From contig NC_088717.1 of assembly GCF_963576615.1 (NCBI RefSeq), forward strand, positions 23,463,344 to 23,527,343: a stretch of 64,000 nt of DNA. Direction: 5' to 3'. The DNA is from Watersipora subatra. Its lineage: Eukaryota > Bryozoa > Gymnolaemata > Cheilostomatida > Watersiporidae. The notes under the pieces are model-generated. The model was given only the letters and a program-made list of their open reading frames with translations, was not told where the DNA came from and searched no databases. The number at the start of each line of letters is the position of its first letter. Position 1 is the first letter of the stretch. A program made the position numbers and the translations under genes. Shown here in pieces: positions 47,901 to 55,367 of this stretch.

Positions 47901-50900
47901 CAAATATCTTTAGATCACGTTTTCTTAAAAACTAACAGATCAAAATAACTGCTGAGGGTGAACTTGAAAAAGTGAGAAGCGACAATTATAACGCTAGTTT
48001 TATTCTCTAAATTTATAAATTTGTTAGTTTTTGTTAACATAAATGAAGTGTGAGTTAACACAATTCGATCATTTATATTATTGTTTCAGGTTTTGAGACT
48101 TTTTATAATGCATAATATGAACAGAATTTGAAGAGAACTGCATTCAGATTGTAAAAAAGTGCTGCGATACAAAATTTCCAGGTTACGAAAAACTTCCAGA
48201 ACAAATTAATTTTCTAACTTCTTTTAAACTTTAATATATAAAATCTTATAGTATACAATATATATATATATTACTACAATATAATACACTGCTAAAATGT
48301 AAAACTTAAATGTAAGATATGTTTAGCAAACATAAAATTCATTGTCATTTACTTATGTAGCTGTCACAGCAATGAAGCCGGCAAATTTTTCAATGAGCCT
48401 CCTTAATAACGTATACATGTATGTACAACACGAATATTTGCAATAAAATTTATATATATCTGATTACTAGATGATCTTCTTACAATTTGAGAAAACCTCC
48501 TGATTACTATGTGCCTTCAATTTACAATTGAAAATGCTAAATTATAAAACTTGTGCTTTATTTTTGCCATATGAACATAAATTGTATTTTCAGCAGTAAC
48601 TGCCGTCCTTTTATGAAGAATGAGGGGAATGACATTTGGGCAAGAGCCAAATCAGCCATCTCAATTCTCCCAGTTCTTTCTTATCTTTGGTAAACCACAG
48701 CTTCACTAGTGACTCTTAAATGGGATGATGAGTGATGGAATAGACCAAATACTTTGTGGGTGTAAATGAATTAGAGCAACAGAAACTATTAGCTGTTTTA
48801 AAAGCGTTTGCCTTAACTTCAAGCCAGTTAAGGATGGTTTAGATGAATTTTATGACATAGTATTTAAATACTATCTCCAGAATGCTAAGTGATCTTCTTG
48901 CATGAGAAGACCTGATTACTATGTGCCTTCAATGTAATATTGGAAATATTAAATTCTAAAACCTGTACACCATTGTTACCATGTGAACATAAATTGTATT
49001 TCCAGCTGTGAAGAATGTGAAGAATTTTTATGAAGAATGAGTTCATTTAGTTATCAGGCCCATAATAAAAAAGGTCTAGAACTACTCACAAGCAGAAATA
49101 AAAGCTACTGGTTAGGAGTTGCCTAATATTATTAGAATATTACACAACATTGTAACTTTAGCAGAACAAGTAGACCATGCTGAGCTAAATGCAACTCAAG
49201 ATAAACAATTACCTCTTCTGGAGTGATCACGCCTGTTTCCTGAAACTTAGACTCCTACAATAATAACATGAGCACTGTTAGAAAAGCTTTAGACAAATAC
49301 AGCTAACTCTTCTGTGTAATAGTTACAGCATAAATTTGAAGGTTAAATATTTGTTTCACATCAGGTCATGGATATATTTAAATAATCTGGTTGAAATGGT
49401 TGTTGTCTACAATTGGATGATACACTTGCACGCAAGCCTGCCAGACAAACGTCTTTCAATTCTGCTTTTTGCCCAACTAAACATGCATACTAAAAGTTTT
49501 AATAAAATTTTGCAAAATTTAACTCGCCAGCTCTAATCTTAAAAGTCTTGAAGTTGAAAAAAGCTGGAAATTGCATACTTTAGAATTACCTCAATAAAAA
49601 TGCCCATGGAAAAAAACCAGCAAATGATCGTGTATGTACAGAGTTCTGTAACATTTTTCTTAAGAGCTTCAGAGCAGCAATGGTTACACATTAGTTTCAG
49701 TACATTTGTGAAAAAATTAGGATACCATTTAAACTCCAACTCTGACTAGTAGTATGTATGTATAATAATAAAAACACACACATATCAAGTTAGAAAATGT
49801 ATCAAAGTGCGATTCGAACCCAAGCCAACACCCCCCCCCCAGCTAGATAATATCGAGAAAAGTTTGGATGAAATCAAGTCCTTGGTTATTGGTAGTCTTG
49901 AACCTCAAGTTGAGGCTATAAAAAAAACATATGCAGCAGCAGTACAAGATATCGAAAGGAACACAAAAGTTCTTGTTAGTGCTGCAAAACAAACACTTGT
50001 GAAAAATGAAAACGAACAGAAAGAAGCTAGAGACAAAAACCTGATTCTTTTTGGACTCCAAGAGTTCAACACCAAACAGGAAACTGTTGAAGAAATAAAC
50101 AAGCTCTTTTCAGAATGTCATCTCTCAAAAGTAATTGAAAAGAAGAACATGTATAGGCTAGGTAGGATAAGTGAAGAATCTGACTTGAAAGATAAGAAAC
50201 CAAGACCTATCAAAATATGCACAGAGTCTAAGGAAGACAAATGGGAAATAGTGAGAAGAATCAACAGCTTTAAGAAGGGGGGTATTTTTGCAAAGCTAGA
50301 TATGTCGAAAGAGGAAAGAGAGGAGGATTTTCAGTTATACCAGACGTTAAAGAAAATCAGAGCAGAAAATTCTACAAATCGTTACAAAATAATCAAAAAA
50401 AAAATAGTGAAAGTAGACCAATAAGCCTTCTTTTAGCAAACGCAAGGTCAGTGAAGGGTAAACTGAATGAAATAGAAGTTTTAGCATCGGAATATGATAT
50501 ACTATGCATTACAGAGACACATATTGATTCGTCTTTCAATAATGAAATGATTTTGAGCTCATCGCAAAAGTGTATTTATAGATGTGATCGAGATTGCCAT
50601 GGCGGAGGAGTTATGATTGCCCTTTCACCATGTATTAATCACCACCAGATCCACTTAGAGGGTACATATTTTCCAATAGAAGTAGTTTGTGTAAAAATAG
50701 AATGCGTTGATAGTGGCCTAGATTTGATAATTTTGTGCCTTTACATCCCACCGTCTTTTATCAGACAAACAATTGATCCACTTGACGATCTACTGGGACA
50801 AGTAGTGTCAAGATTTCCTAAATCTACTATATTTGTTTCAGGTGATTTTAACTTGCCTGACATAGACTGGATTATAGGTCAAGTTCGTTCTGGATCTCAC

Positions 50901-53560
50901 AACAAAACACTTCACAAATCTTTTTTGAGCAGTCTGCTATCCCATCACCTGACCCAACTCGTGACTGAGCCTACACACCAACTTGGCAATACACTCGACC
51001 TAATCCTTACTAATAATGACAGCCTTTTTACAGATTTGAATGTGATCAATCCTGGACTAAGTGACCATTACATGGTAGGCATAAATATAAAAATCAGGGA
51101 ATTTAGGCCAAATAGTAAGCATAATGATTCTTTTAAAATATACGCTAAGGCAAATTTTGAAGCTATCACTCTGGCTCTAGAGAAAACACTTTCTAAAGTG
51201 TCAAACGCTATTCAAAATGAAGAAAACATAAACACAACATGGCAAATCTTTGAAACGGACTTGAAAGAAGCAGTCAGTAACTATGTACCTAAATGCACAA
51301 AAAAGATCAGAAACAAAGACGAGCCCGTATGGTTTAATGATTCTGCCAGGAAATGTGTAAGATCGCAAAGAAAATTGTATGATAAATTCAAGAAAAGTGG
51401 CCTGGACACAGACCTACAACAGTACAAACAGGCTAGGCGCCAAAACAAAAAGCTCTTTAGGAAAATGGAATATGACCACTATGATAGAATATTATTCAAA
51501 CCACTGAGTTTGGGAGATAGCAAGCCTTTCTATTCATTTTATAGAAGGAAAAGTGGGAAGAGCTGCCATGGCTCTGTTATTTTTAAGGGTAAATCAGCTT
51601 TTGAGACTTCAGAGATTTTTAACAAGTATTTTCAGAGTGTTTTTTCTGGGAGCAGTTCATACTCAGAGCCGCTTTGGGCTGAAGGGAACTGTCCGATTAC
51701 AATTACTAGTGAGGGGGTGAGGAAATTGTTAATTGGTCTGAAGACCGGAAAGGCCCCAGGCCCTGACCAGCTGAGGAAAGAGGACCTCAGTCTTGATGTG
51801 GTGGTCACTAGTCAGATTTTAGCTCTTATCTTTCAACATTCTCTTAATACTGGCCAGCTGCCTGATATCTGGAAGGCGGCAAACGTAGTACCAATTTTTA
51901 AAAAAGGCTTGAGAGACAGCCCCAGTAATTTTAGACCAGTTTCACTTACATGTATTGCATGCAAACTTTTAGAACATATAGTACTAAGCAATATTAATCA
52001 GCATCTTAATGTAACGCTCAACCCAAACCAACATGGATTTAGACAGGGTCTCTCATGCACTACCCAACTTGTCACAACAGTAGATGACATTATGAAAATG
52101 GTGGATGGAAATGACTCGGTACACGCTGCAGTGTTGGATTTTTCGAAAGCTTTCGATCGAGTACCTCACGGTCTCTTAATTGAAAAGCTGTTATTTATTG
52201 GTATTGACTCAGCAGTAGTTAGATGGATAGCACATTTTTTGGCAGACCGAATGCAGAGAGTGGTTGTGGAGGGAGCAGCGTCTGGTTCTCTTGCAGTAAC
52301 TTCTGGTGTTCCTCAGGGTTCCGTGCTGGGGCCCTCTCTTTTTCTAGTTTACATTAATGACATTTGTAGCATTATAAAGACATCGACAATAAGACTTTTT
52401 GCGGACGATGCCCTTCTTTATTGCCCGGTTAACAGCTTAGATAGTTCCCAGAAATTCCAGGAAGATTTGTTTTTGTTGGAAAGGTGGGCTGAGCATTGGG
52501 GTATGGTGTTTAACACTGATAAGTGTCAAATAGTCAGGTTTGGTAAGAACGGTCTTGATAGTTCTGTGGATTATTTTTTAGGAGGAATAGCGTTAGAGAA
52601 TGTATCAGCTTTTAAATATCTTGGAGTTGAAATTACTAGTGATTTTAGTTGGGACTTGCAGATTGATTCGGTGACGGCAAAGGCTTCTCAGAGGTTGGGT
52701 ATGATGAGGCATGTGCTTTTTAAGGCCCCCAGAAAGGTGAAGAGGGTTGCATACCTCACCTTGTGTAGACCTATAATGGAATATGCAGGTGAGGTATGGG
52801 ACCCTCATTTAGTTAGGCAGATAACATCGTTGGAGAATGTGCAGCGAAGGGCTGTGCGTTTTATTTCAGATTTGAGGGGAAAACAGAGTGTTACGGAAGC
52901 AAGGCAGTTTTTGGATCTAGAGCTGTTGGAGGCAAGGCGTAAGAATGCTCGCATGACATTGATGCTAGAAATTTTAACAAATAGCAAGCACAGTTCTTTT
53001 GTTGATAGTTTTAAGCATTTACAAGATACAATTCATGATCATAATACAAGGTCAACAACTAACGGGGAACCCCCCCCGCCATTGAGTCAAATTCGAGTTT
53101 TTATCAATATAGTTTTATGCCCAGGACTTCCCGCAACCTGCGAGGAAAGCCATGAAATTTTATCGAATTTTTGACAGACATTTTGAAGGCCTTCTTTTAC
53201 CCGCGAGCGGGGTCTAAAGGCTCGAGTTTTACCTAGACCTAGACCTAGAACACCACCCTGGCTATGATTTTGAAATAAGAATCACAGCTACAGGTAGGAA
53301 AATTTTTTTTCTCTCCAGAATGAGCATTTAATGTGATTAATGTAAACAAATAAATGATTAAATAATACACGGATAATACTGCCAAACAAACAAGCAATTT
53401 GCCATGCAGACAATCATGATGATATTAGTCATGATAACAAATACAAGCGTGTCGTTACTAGACGAAAATACAACAATTACAGTCTTACTTTTAAAATTGG
53501 TACAAAACGTTCAGCTACTCCAAAAGCTGTGCTTTTAACATTGTTGAAAACATTCTGCAT
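25026..53560 (-). CDS. ATG3: ATG3, autophagy E2-like conjugating enzyme, complete, 8 coding exons
   Basis: Takes lipidated-to-be ATG8/LC3 from the E1 ATG7 and transfers it to phosphatidylethanolamine on the growing autophagosome membrane. Exons in coding order: 53560-53489, 49254-49213, 46273-46153, 43533-43370, 38315-38193, 33934-33812, 30591-30464, 25176-25026. All introns are GT-AG and phases fit, giving 307 aa (human 314). Visible: N-terminal amphipathic helix [43 protein letters not shown]; an acidic flexible region; [20 protein letters not shown]; the catalytic Cys in SVHPCRHA; the conserved end YDFTRNFTM. The gene covers 28.5 kb because its introns carry satellites and transposons. Start ATG and stop TGA are both present. 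Confidence 0.97.
25659..25663 (-). terminator. Pol III terminator of tRNA-Tyr
   Basis: Five T residues on the minus strand, beginning 6 nt after the tRNA 3' end. Confidence 0.85.
25669..25753 (-). tRNA. tRNA-Tyr(GTA) with 12-nt intron
   Basis: On the minus strand the acceptor stem CCCGCGA pairs with TCGCGGG with discriminator A; D arm TAGCTCAGTTGGTAGAGC (A box); anticodon stem GAGGA/TCCTT; loop CTGTAG-A; T arm ACCGG-TTCAAAT-CCGGT (B box). An intron TGGCAACTAGAA follows G37, the normal place for tRNA introns, leaving 73 nt mature. Introns are typical of eukaryotic tRNA-Tyr genes. A TTTTT pol III terminator lies at 25659-25663. The gene is in ATG3 intron 7, on the same strand as ATG3. Confidence 0.96.
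25754..28460. other. ATG3 intron 7, first part, no further element recognised
   Basis: AT-rich intronic DNA. Scattered short ORFs have no flanking splice sites or family motifs. Confidence 0.4.
28474..28515. repeat. Stem-loop with 17-bp arms
   Basis: CAGCCACATGCACTTAC, an 8-nt loop (28491-28498), then GTGAGTGCATGTGGCTG; 16 of 17 pairs match. Confidence 0.8.
28796..29187. repeat. 44-bp minisatellite
   Basis: About nine copies of a unit containing CGTACATATTTGTTGCAGCT followed by CACACATACACACC. The period is 44 bp (for example AGCG at 28847, 28891, 28935). Confidence 0.95.
29210..29620. repeat. Dispersed repeat with internal 45-bp tandem units
   Basis: Contains four copies (29382-29562) of a 45-bp unit with AAGTATAACTATAGTCAGG, plus a diverged copy at 29296. 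The left and right flanks (TGCTGAATTTTCC; GTGCAGCTATTTCTATTGC) match a related repeat at 62140-62265. Confidence 0.7.
30464..30591 (-). CDS. ATG3: ATG3 exon 7 (catalytic cysteine)
   Basis: 42 codons plus two bases, phase 0 to 2. Contains [13 protein letters not shown] and PPMASVHPC, where the Cys of HPC equals human Cys264, the thioester-forming residue. Flanked by CTTATAG and GTCAGT. Confidence 0.96.
30592..31846. other. ATG3 intron 6, left part
   Basis: AT-rich with short TATA tracts near 30950. A two-copy GCAGGTATATACAGTA repeat stands at about 31819-31850. No gene. Confidence 0.4.
31847..32560. mobile_element. Tc1/mariner-type MITE remnant, interrupted on the right
   Basis: Starts with TA then CAGTAGAACCTCTACTTATG, the common mariner-type MITE terminus. 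The far side has the subterminal motif CTTCCCGGAACGAATTAATT, complementary in type. The right terminus is lost at the junction with Helitron-like copy C. Confidence 0.5.
32566..32866 (-). mobile_element. Helitron-like non-autonomous element, copy C
   Basis: Shares GCCAATGGCTAATTTGAGTA and CTAAACTTACTAATAAGAGC with copies B and D, contains a tRNA-like module (GTAGCTTAATAAGTTAGA ... GAGATGAAATCC), and ends GAGATTTATATATATA running into a TA microsatellite. Confidence 0.55.
32839..32928. repeat. TA microsatellite
   Basis: Two TA runs (about 32841-32862 and 32899-32928) at the edge of Helitron-like copy C. Confidence 0.9.
33137..33231. repeat. 25-bp tandem repeat, four copies
   Basis: Unit CTGTTATGTAATCAATCATT plus TGACG, nearly identical. 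Confidence 0.95.
33812..33934 (-). CDS. ATG3: ATG3 exon 6
   Basis: 41 codons, phase 0 both sides. Contains [20 protein letters not shown], the E2-like core strands. Donor GAG|GTATGT. A fragment of its end is repeated 91 bp downstream (33721). Confidence 0.96.
34623..35060. mobile_element. MITE, copy 2 of the 'AAAGGCTGGTTCACAC' family
   Basis: Left end AAAGGCTGGTTCACAT, right end GAGTGTGAAACACTCTTT. Interior collinear with 21349-21791. In ATG3 intron 5. Confidence 0.8.
35507..37716 (+). mobile_element. Helitron-like element, copy D, expanded by an internal satellite (HINE/pearl-like)
   Basis: Begins TCTATATATATAAATCTC and ends ACACCGAGAATTCGGCTAG then T: a 5' TC start, a 3' stem CCGA/TCGG with GAAT loop, and a CTAG end, as in Helitrons. 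The right arm has a strong inverted repeat GGCAACTACATTACC/GGTAATGTAGTTGCC (about 37600-37667). Nearly all the interior is the 40-bp satellite. Non-autonomous; lies in ATG3 intron 5. Helitron-related elements with tandem-repeat cores (HINE/DINE-1, pearl) are known in invertebrates. Confidence 0.75.
35530..37531. repeat. 40-bp satellite, about 50 copies
   Basis: Unit AATCATTTGTTGTCTGTAGT plus CAGCTCTTATTAGTAAGTTT. Copies are almost identical; variants include GTC for AATC (35651, 37127), CAGCAC for CAGCTC, and a TTT deletion near 36295. Confidence 0.98.
38193..38315 (-). CDS. ATG3: ATG3 exon 5 (acidic flexible region)
   Basis: 41 codons, phase 0 both sides. [20 protein letters not shown] matches the acidic segment of human ATG3 (DMEEYEESGL), the flexible region that binds ATG7 and ATG12. 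Donor GTT|GTATGT. Confidence 0.92.
38749..38791. repeat. Short CAATTTACAATCGTA tandem repeat
   Basis: Three imperfect copies of a 14-15 bp unit. Confidence 0.7.
38935..39692. mobile_element. Tc1/mariner-type MITE
   Basis: Terminal inverted repeats CAGTCATATCTCGACATACG and the complement of CAGTCATATCTTGACATATG, flanked by TA on both sides (38933-38934, 39693-39694). 758 bp with no transposase frame. In ATG3 intron 4. Confidence 0.85.
40278..42599. repeat. 35-bp satellite, about 63 copies plus decayed edge units
   Basis: Unit GGTCTATCTGGTTATAGCAA plus TGGAAATGGAGTGAT. Variants (TTT for TCT; AAACGG, AAATAG, AGATGG) recur in order. A block at 40561-40930 reappears at 41051-41420, exactly 490 bp (14 units) away. 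Units decay on the right from about 42480. In ATG3 intron 4. Confidence 0.98.
43370..43533 (-). CDS. ATG3: ATG3 exon 4
   Basis: 54 codons, phase 1 to 0. [10 protein letters not shown] and [15 protein letters not shown] match human ATG3 VPCYKRCKQM and DDGDGGWVDTYH. Donor TCT|GTAAGT. Confidence 0.95.
44513..44764 (-). pseudogene. PIF1/Helitron-type helicase C-terminal fragment
   Basis: About 83 codons between an upstream TGA (44765-44767) and a TAA at 44513-44515. [12 protein letters not shown] and [15 protein letters not shown] are the conserved motifs V and VI of PIF1-family helicases, the family used by Helitrons. No upstream helicase motifs are in frame, so it is a truncated relic, in ATG3 intron 3. 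A Helitron source is likely given the Helitron-like elements nearby but is not proven. Confidence 0.75.
45530..45595. repeat. 12-bp tandem repeat (GTATAAGTATGC)
   Basis: About five copies with GTATAAG/GTACAAG variation. Confidence 0.85.
46153..46273 (-). CDS. ATG3: ATG3 exon 3
   Basis: 40 codons plus one base, phase 0 to 1. [20 protein letters not shown] and [15 protein letters not shown] match human ATG3 closely. Donor AATG|GTAAAA. Confidence 0.97.
47277..47375. repeat. G-rich tract and GGGAGGGTAGAGC repeats
   Basis: A run of 14 G (47277-47290) followed by GGGAGG repeats. It could form G-quadruplexes on the + strand. In ATG3 intron 2. Confidence 0.8.
48485..49045. repeat. Diverged duplication of about 140 bp
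   Basis: CTGATTACTATGTGCCTTCAAT and a downstream GAACATAAATTGTATTT..CAGC occur at 48501-48610 and again at 48911-49010, both followed by TTTTATGAAGAATGAG. In ATG3 intron 2. Confidence 0.65.
49213..49254 (-). CDS. ATG3: ATG3 exon 2 (42 bp)
   Basis: Fourteen codons, [14 protein letters not shown], phase 0 both sides, identical to human except for one residue (FQ/FK). Flanked by TTGTAG and GTAATT. Confidence 0.95.
49807..50424 (+). CDS. LINE ORF1 (RNA-binding type), 5' truncated
   Basis: Open frame of about 200 codons. A helical, probably coiled-coil segment ([16 protein letters not shown] onward) is followed by an RRM-like part starting [10 protein letters not shown], as in ORF1p of Jockey/CR1-type LINEs, which coats the RNA. 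No ATG begins the frame; a C10 run at 49831-49840 probably marks the element junction, so the N-terminus seems lost. It ends TAA at 50422 after an A10 run, where the ORF2 frame is already open. Confidence 0.75.
   Translation: MRFEPKPTPPPQLDNIEKSLDEIKSLVIGSLEPQVEAIKKTYAAAVQDIERNTKVLVSAAKQTLVKNENEQKEARDKNLILFGLQEFNTKQETVEEINKLFSECHLSKVIEKKNMYRLGRISEESDLKDKKPRPIKICTESKEDKWEIVRRINSFKKGGIFAKLDMSKEEREEDFQLYQTLKKIRAENSTNRYKIIKKKIVKVDQ
50387..50404 (+). promoter_or_regulatory. A10 slippery run at the ORF1/ORF2 overlap
   Basis: ORF1 reads ATC AAA AAA AAA ATA. The -1 frame here is open and continues into ORF2 (AAT AGT GAA). The run contains A AAA AAA, a canonical -1 frameshift heptamer. Confidence 0.5.
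50451..53174 (+). CDS. LINE ORF2: endonuclease / reverse transcriptase
   Basis: About 907 codons. The frame is open from before 50424, and the endonuclease begins at [11 protein letters not shown] (about 50429), so the GTG at 50451 is only a nominal start. Endonuclease: [67 protein letters not shown] and the catalytic FADD ([10 protein letters not shown]), then FKYLGVEI. It nicks target DNA and primes reverse transcription there. The last 30 residues are out of frame: a C8 run (53070-53077) has shifted the usual SFMPRTSRN-type ending into another frame, which stops at 53155. The first in-frame ATG lies after the TETH motif. Confidence 0.93.
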   Translation: MKGKLNEIEVLASEYDILCITETHIDSSFNNEMILSSSQKCIYRCDRDCHGGGVMIALSPCINHHQIHLEGTYFPIEVVCVKIECVDSGLDLIILCLYIPPSFIRQTIDPLDDLLGQVVSRFPKSTIFVSGDFNLPDIDWIIGQVRSGSHNKTLHKSFLSSLLSHHLTQLVTEPTHQLGNTLDLILTNNDSLFTDLNVINPGLSDHYMVGINIKIREFRPNSKHNDSFKIYAKANFEAITLALEKTLSKVSNAIQNEENINTTWQIFETDLKEAVSNYVPKCTKKIRNKDEPVWFNDSARKCVRSQRKLYDKFKKSGLDTDLQQYKQARRQNKKLFRKMEYDHYDRILFKPLSLGDSKPFYSFYRRKSGKSCHGSVIFKGKSAFETSEIFNKYFQSVFSGSSSYSEPLWAEGNCPITITSEGVRKLLIGLKTGKAPGPDQLRKEDLSLDVVVTSQILALIFQHSLNTGQLPDIWKAANVVPIFKKGLRDSPSNFRPVSLTCIACKLLEHIVLSNINQHLNVTLNPNQHGFRQGLSCTTQLVTTVDDIMKMVDGNDSVHAAVLDFSKAFDRVPHGLLIEKLLFIGIDSAVVRWIAHFLADRMQRVVVEGAASGSLAVTSGVPQGSVLGPSLFLVYINDICSIIKTSTIRLFADDALLYCPVNSLDSSQKFQEDLFLLERWAEHWGMVFNTDKCQIVRFGKNGLDSSVDYFLGGIALENVSAFKYLGVEITSDFSWDLQIDSVTAKASQRLGMMRHVLFKAPRKVKRVAYLTLCRPIMEYAGEVWDPHLVRQITSLENVQRRAVRFISDLRGKQSVTEARQFLDLELLEARRKNARMTLMLEILTNSKHSSFVDSFKHLQDTIHDHNTRSTTNGEPPPPLSQIRVFINIVLCPGLPATCEESHEILSNF
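53489..53560 (-). CDS. ATG3: ATG3 exon 1 (start)
   Basis: 24 codons from ATG (53560-53558) to AAA|GTAAGA, phase 0. [19 protein letters not shown] aligns with human MQNVINTVKGKALEVAEYL, the membrane-curvature-sensing amphipathic helix. Confidence 0.95.
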
Positions 53561-55301
53561 GGCCATTGCATTAATGCAAACAACGACCACCAAAAGATGA
53601 CAAAAACGCCTCCGACAAAGCGAGCGAAACTTATTTGCGATTTACGAAATATAGACCATGCTCGTGCTCATACCAATTATTAGGCTAGTAATAACGATGC
53701 GTTGCGCGAGAGTATTAAGGAACTCACGCACTTCATACTAAACCCAGCGATATCATATTCATTGACATAATTATGACACTGAAAGCTGAATATCAACTTG
53801 GTAGTTTTTAAATAAGTTTGGAAGCAGCGCGAACTTCCGCTTAAACGTCTTTGTTGCAGCGAGCTATCGTTTTTATATTTTTGTTCATTTGCGTTCATTG
53901 AAATATTTGCTCGATTACGAGAACCACGTCTTTTTAAGCTAACCGTCAACACACATTTTCGTTATACTTGCAAAGTTCTACACTGCACGCTATTACATAA
54001 GATACTGTTCAATGCTGCGAGTACAGGTAATCTATTCAAACGAGTTCTTGTGGTAGTTTTTTGTGTCTTAGATGACTTGCTTGACGAACTTCTGTGGTTA
54101 ATATAATGTCATTTGCATTCAGGTCGGGCACATCAATGTTTAATGATGTCGTTAAAATAATCGTAAAAATTCAACCTTCTAACTGGTCACAGTCACTGGC
54201 TAAAAGTGAATAAATATTTTCTCAACAAATTGCGAACAGCCATAAAAATGGAAGTGGGGGAATGTTAATGGGCAAAGCAAGATACAACAACGTTTTATAA
54301 ATACATGTATTTAAGTTGTGAACAAGAAGTCTCTTAGGAAAGCGCATAGCTTTCTGTAAAAAAAAACTTTACGCCATAGTGTCTAAAGAAAACTGGTTTG
54401 ATGTAATAGCCAACGTCGTAATTTTTACCCAAGAAACATTGTCGATAATCCAAACTCTAGAGTGGAGCTATAATACGGAAATTATATTTTCGCTTTTTTG
54501 CAGGTGGGGTGATTAAATAAAATGCTGCAAGATACGACAGAAGTTGAAACTATTTCCTGCAAAAACATGGCATATTTATTTGTTGGGTTAGGCCTACATT
54601 GAACACTCTCATTGCACGTGGTTACCTCGTTAGGGCATTATATTAATAATAAGCCTTTGCCGATAATGATACATTTATTAATATATTTTTCGTTGCGTTT
54701 TGAGATGATCTCGTGTTACCCAAATTTACGTTTGGAAAGCGCCAGAAAACAATGAATGTCCATTGAATTATTTTTGGTCTACTTGCTATTAGGTTATTGC
54801 CCCAAGCTACTTTGCGAGGAAATTATGGTTTTTATACATTGATTATACTAAACTACTCTATTTATAGTTCATCAACGCATTTAGTAGGAAGATCAGTTAC
54901 ACGTTGAACCTTCATCTTCTAGTCTTCTCATTAGTACACCTTAAATGATCAGCTGCAATTCAAATATTTCGGAATTAAAAGTGAAGCTTTTTTTGTAAAA
55001 CTGAGTTAGGATACTAACTTTTGAAACAACTTTTTATATTTTGATATAAAATAAATAAAAGCTAGACTGCTTCAGTCTTTCTTGTTTGTTTTGTATTATG
55101 AATCATTTTGTAGAATAGAATTCTTATTGAATCTAACTTGACTTCAGTTGCTCATTGTAGATCCTTTGAATAGCTAGAATATAATTGCAGCTTGCAAAAA
55201 CCTGAATGACTGCCATTAAGCAATGATAGGGTAAAATGAGTGCACTGAAAGATGTCTGTGACTACTGATACTCTGGTTTATATTTAGCGCATGTTTTGTA
55301 G
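53561..55301. other. Head-to-head intergenic/5' region between ATG3 and TBL1
   Basis: Expected to hold both promoters and 5' untranslated exons. CG dinucleotides cluster near 53600-53720, fitting an ATG3 promoter. A possible TBL1 untranslated exon ends GAGTACAG|GTAATC near 54027. Otherwise AT-rich. Confidence 0.4.
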
Positions 55302-55309
55302 AAGTAAAT

Positions 55310-55367
55310 ATGACATTCAACAGTGATGAAGTGAATTTTCTTATCTACAGATATCTGCAGGAATCTG
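55310..55367 (+). CDS. TBL1XR1: TBL1 exon 1 (start codon exon, LisH)
   Basis: 19 codons plus one base; [19 protein letters not shown]. Preceded by TTTTGTAG at 55294-55301, so an untranslated exon lies upstream. Donor TCTG|GTATGA. Confidence 0.93.

Larger units (their letters stand above)
49831..53300 (+). mobile_element. Non-LTR retrotransposon (Jockey/CR1-like LINE) in ATG3 intron 1, antisense to ATG3
   Basis: ORF1 and ORF2 in LINE order with a short 3' region ending about 53270-53300 (ACCTAGACCTAGACCTAG, then GATTTTGAAATAAG). APE-type endonuclease plus RT and no RNase H domain fit the Jockey/CR1/L2 group; an exact clade needs a tree. The frames are almost intact, so the insertion is young. 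Ends and target duplication could not be fixed. Confidence 0.85.

Noticed and set aside
49808-49822. GGGTTCGAATCGCAC on the minus strand resembling a tRNA T arm
   Set aside because: No acceptor, D or anticodon arms are found at the right distances. Chance or a decayed SINE piece.
49807-53174. Reading ORF1/ORF2 as host genes
   Set aside because: Endonuclease and FADD reverse-transcriptase motifs show a LINE; it is antisense within ATG3 intron 1.
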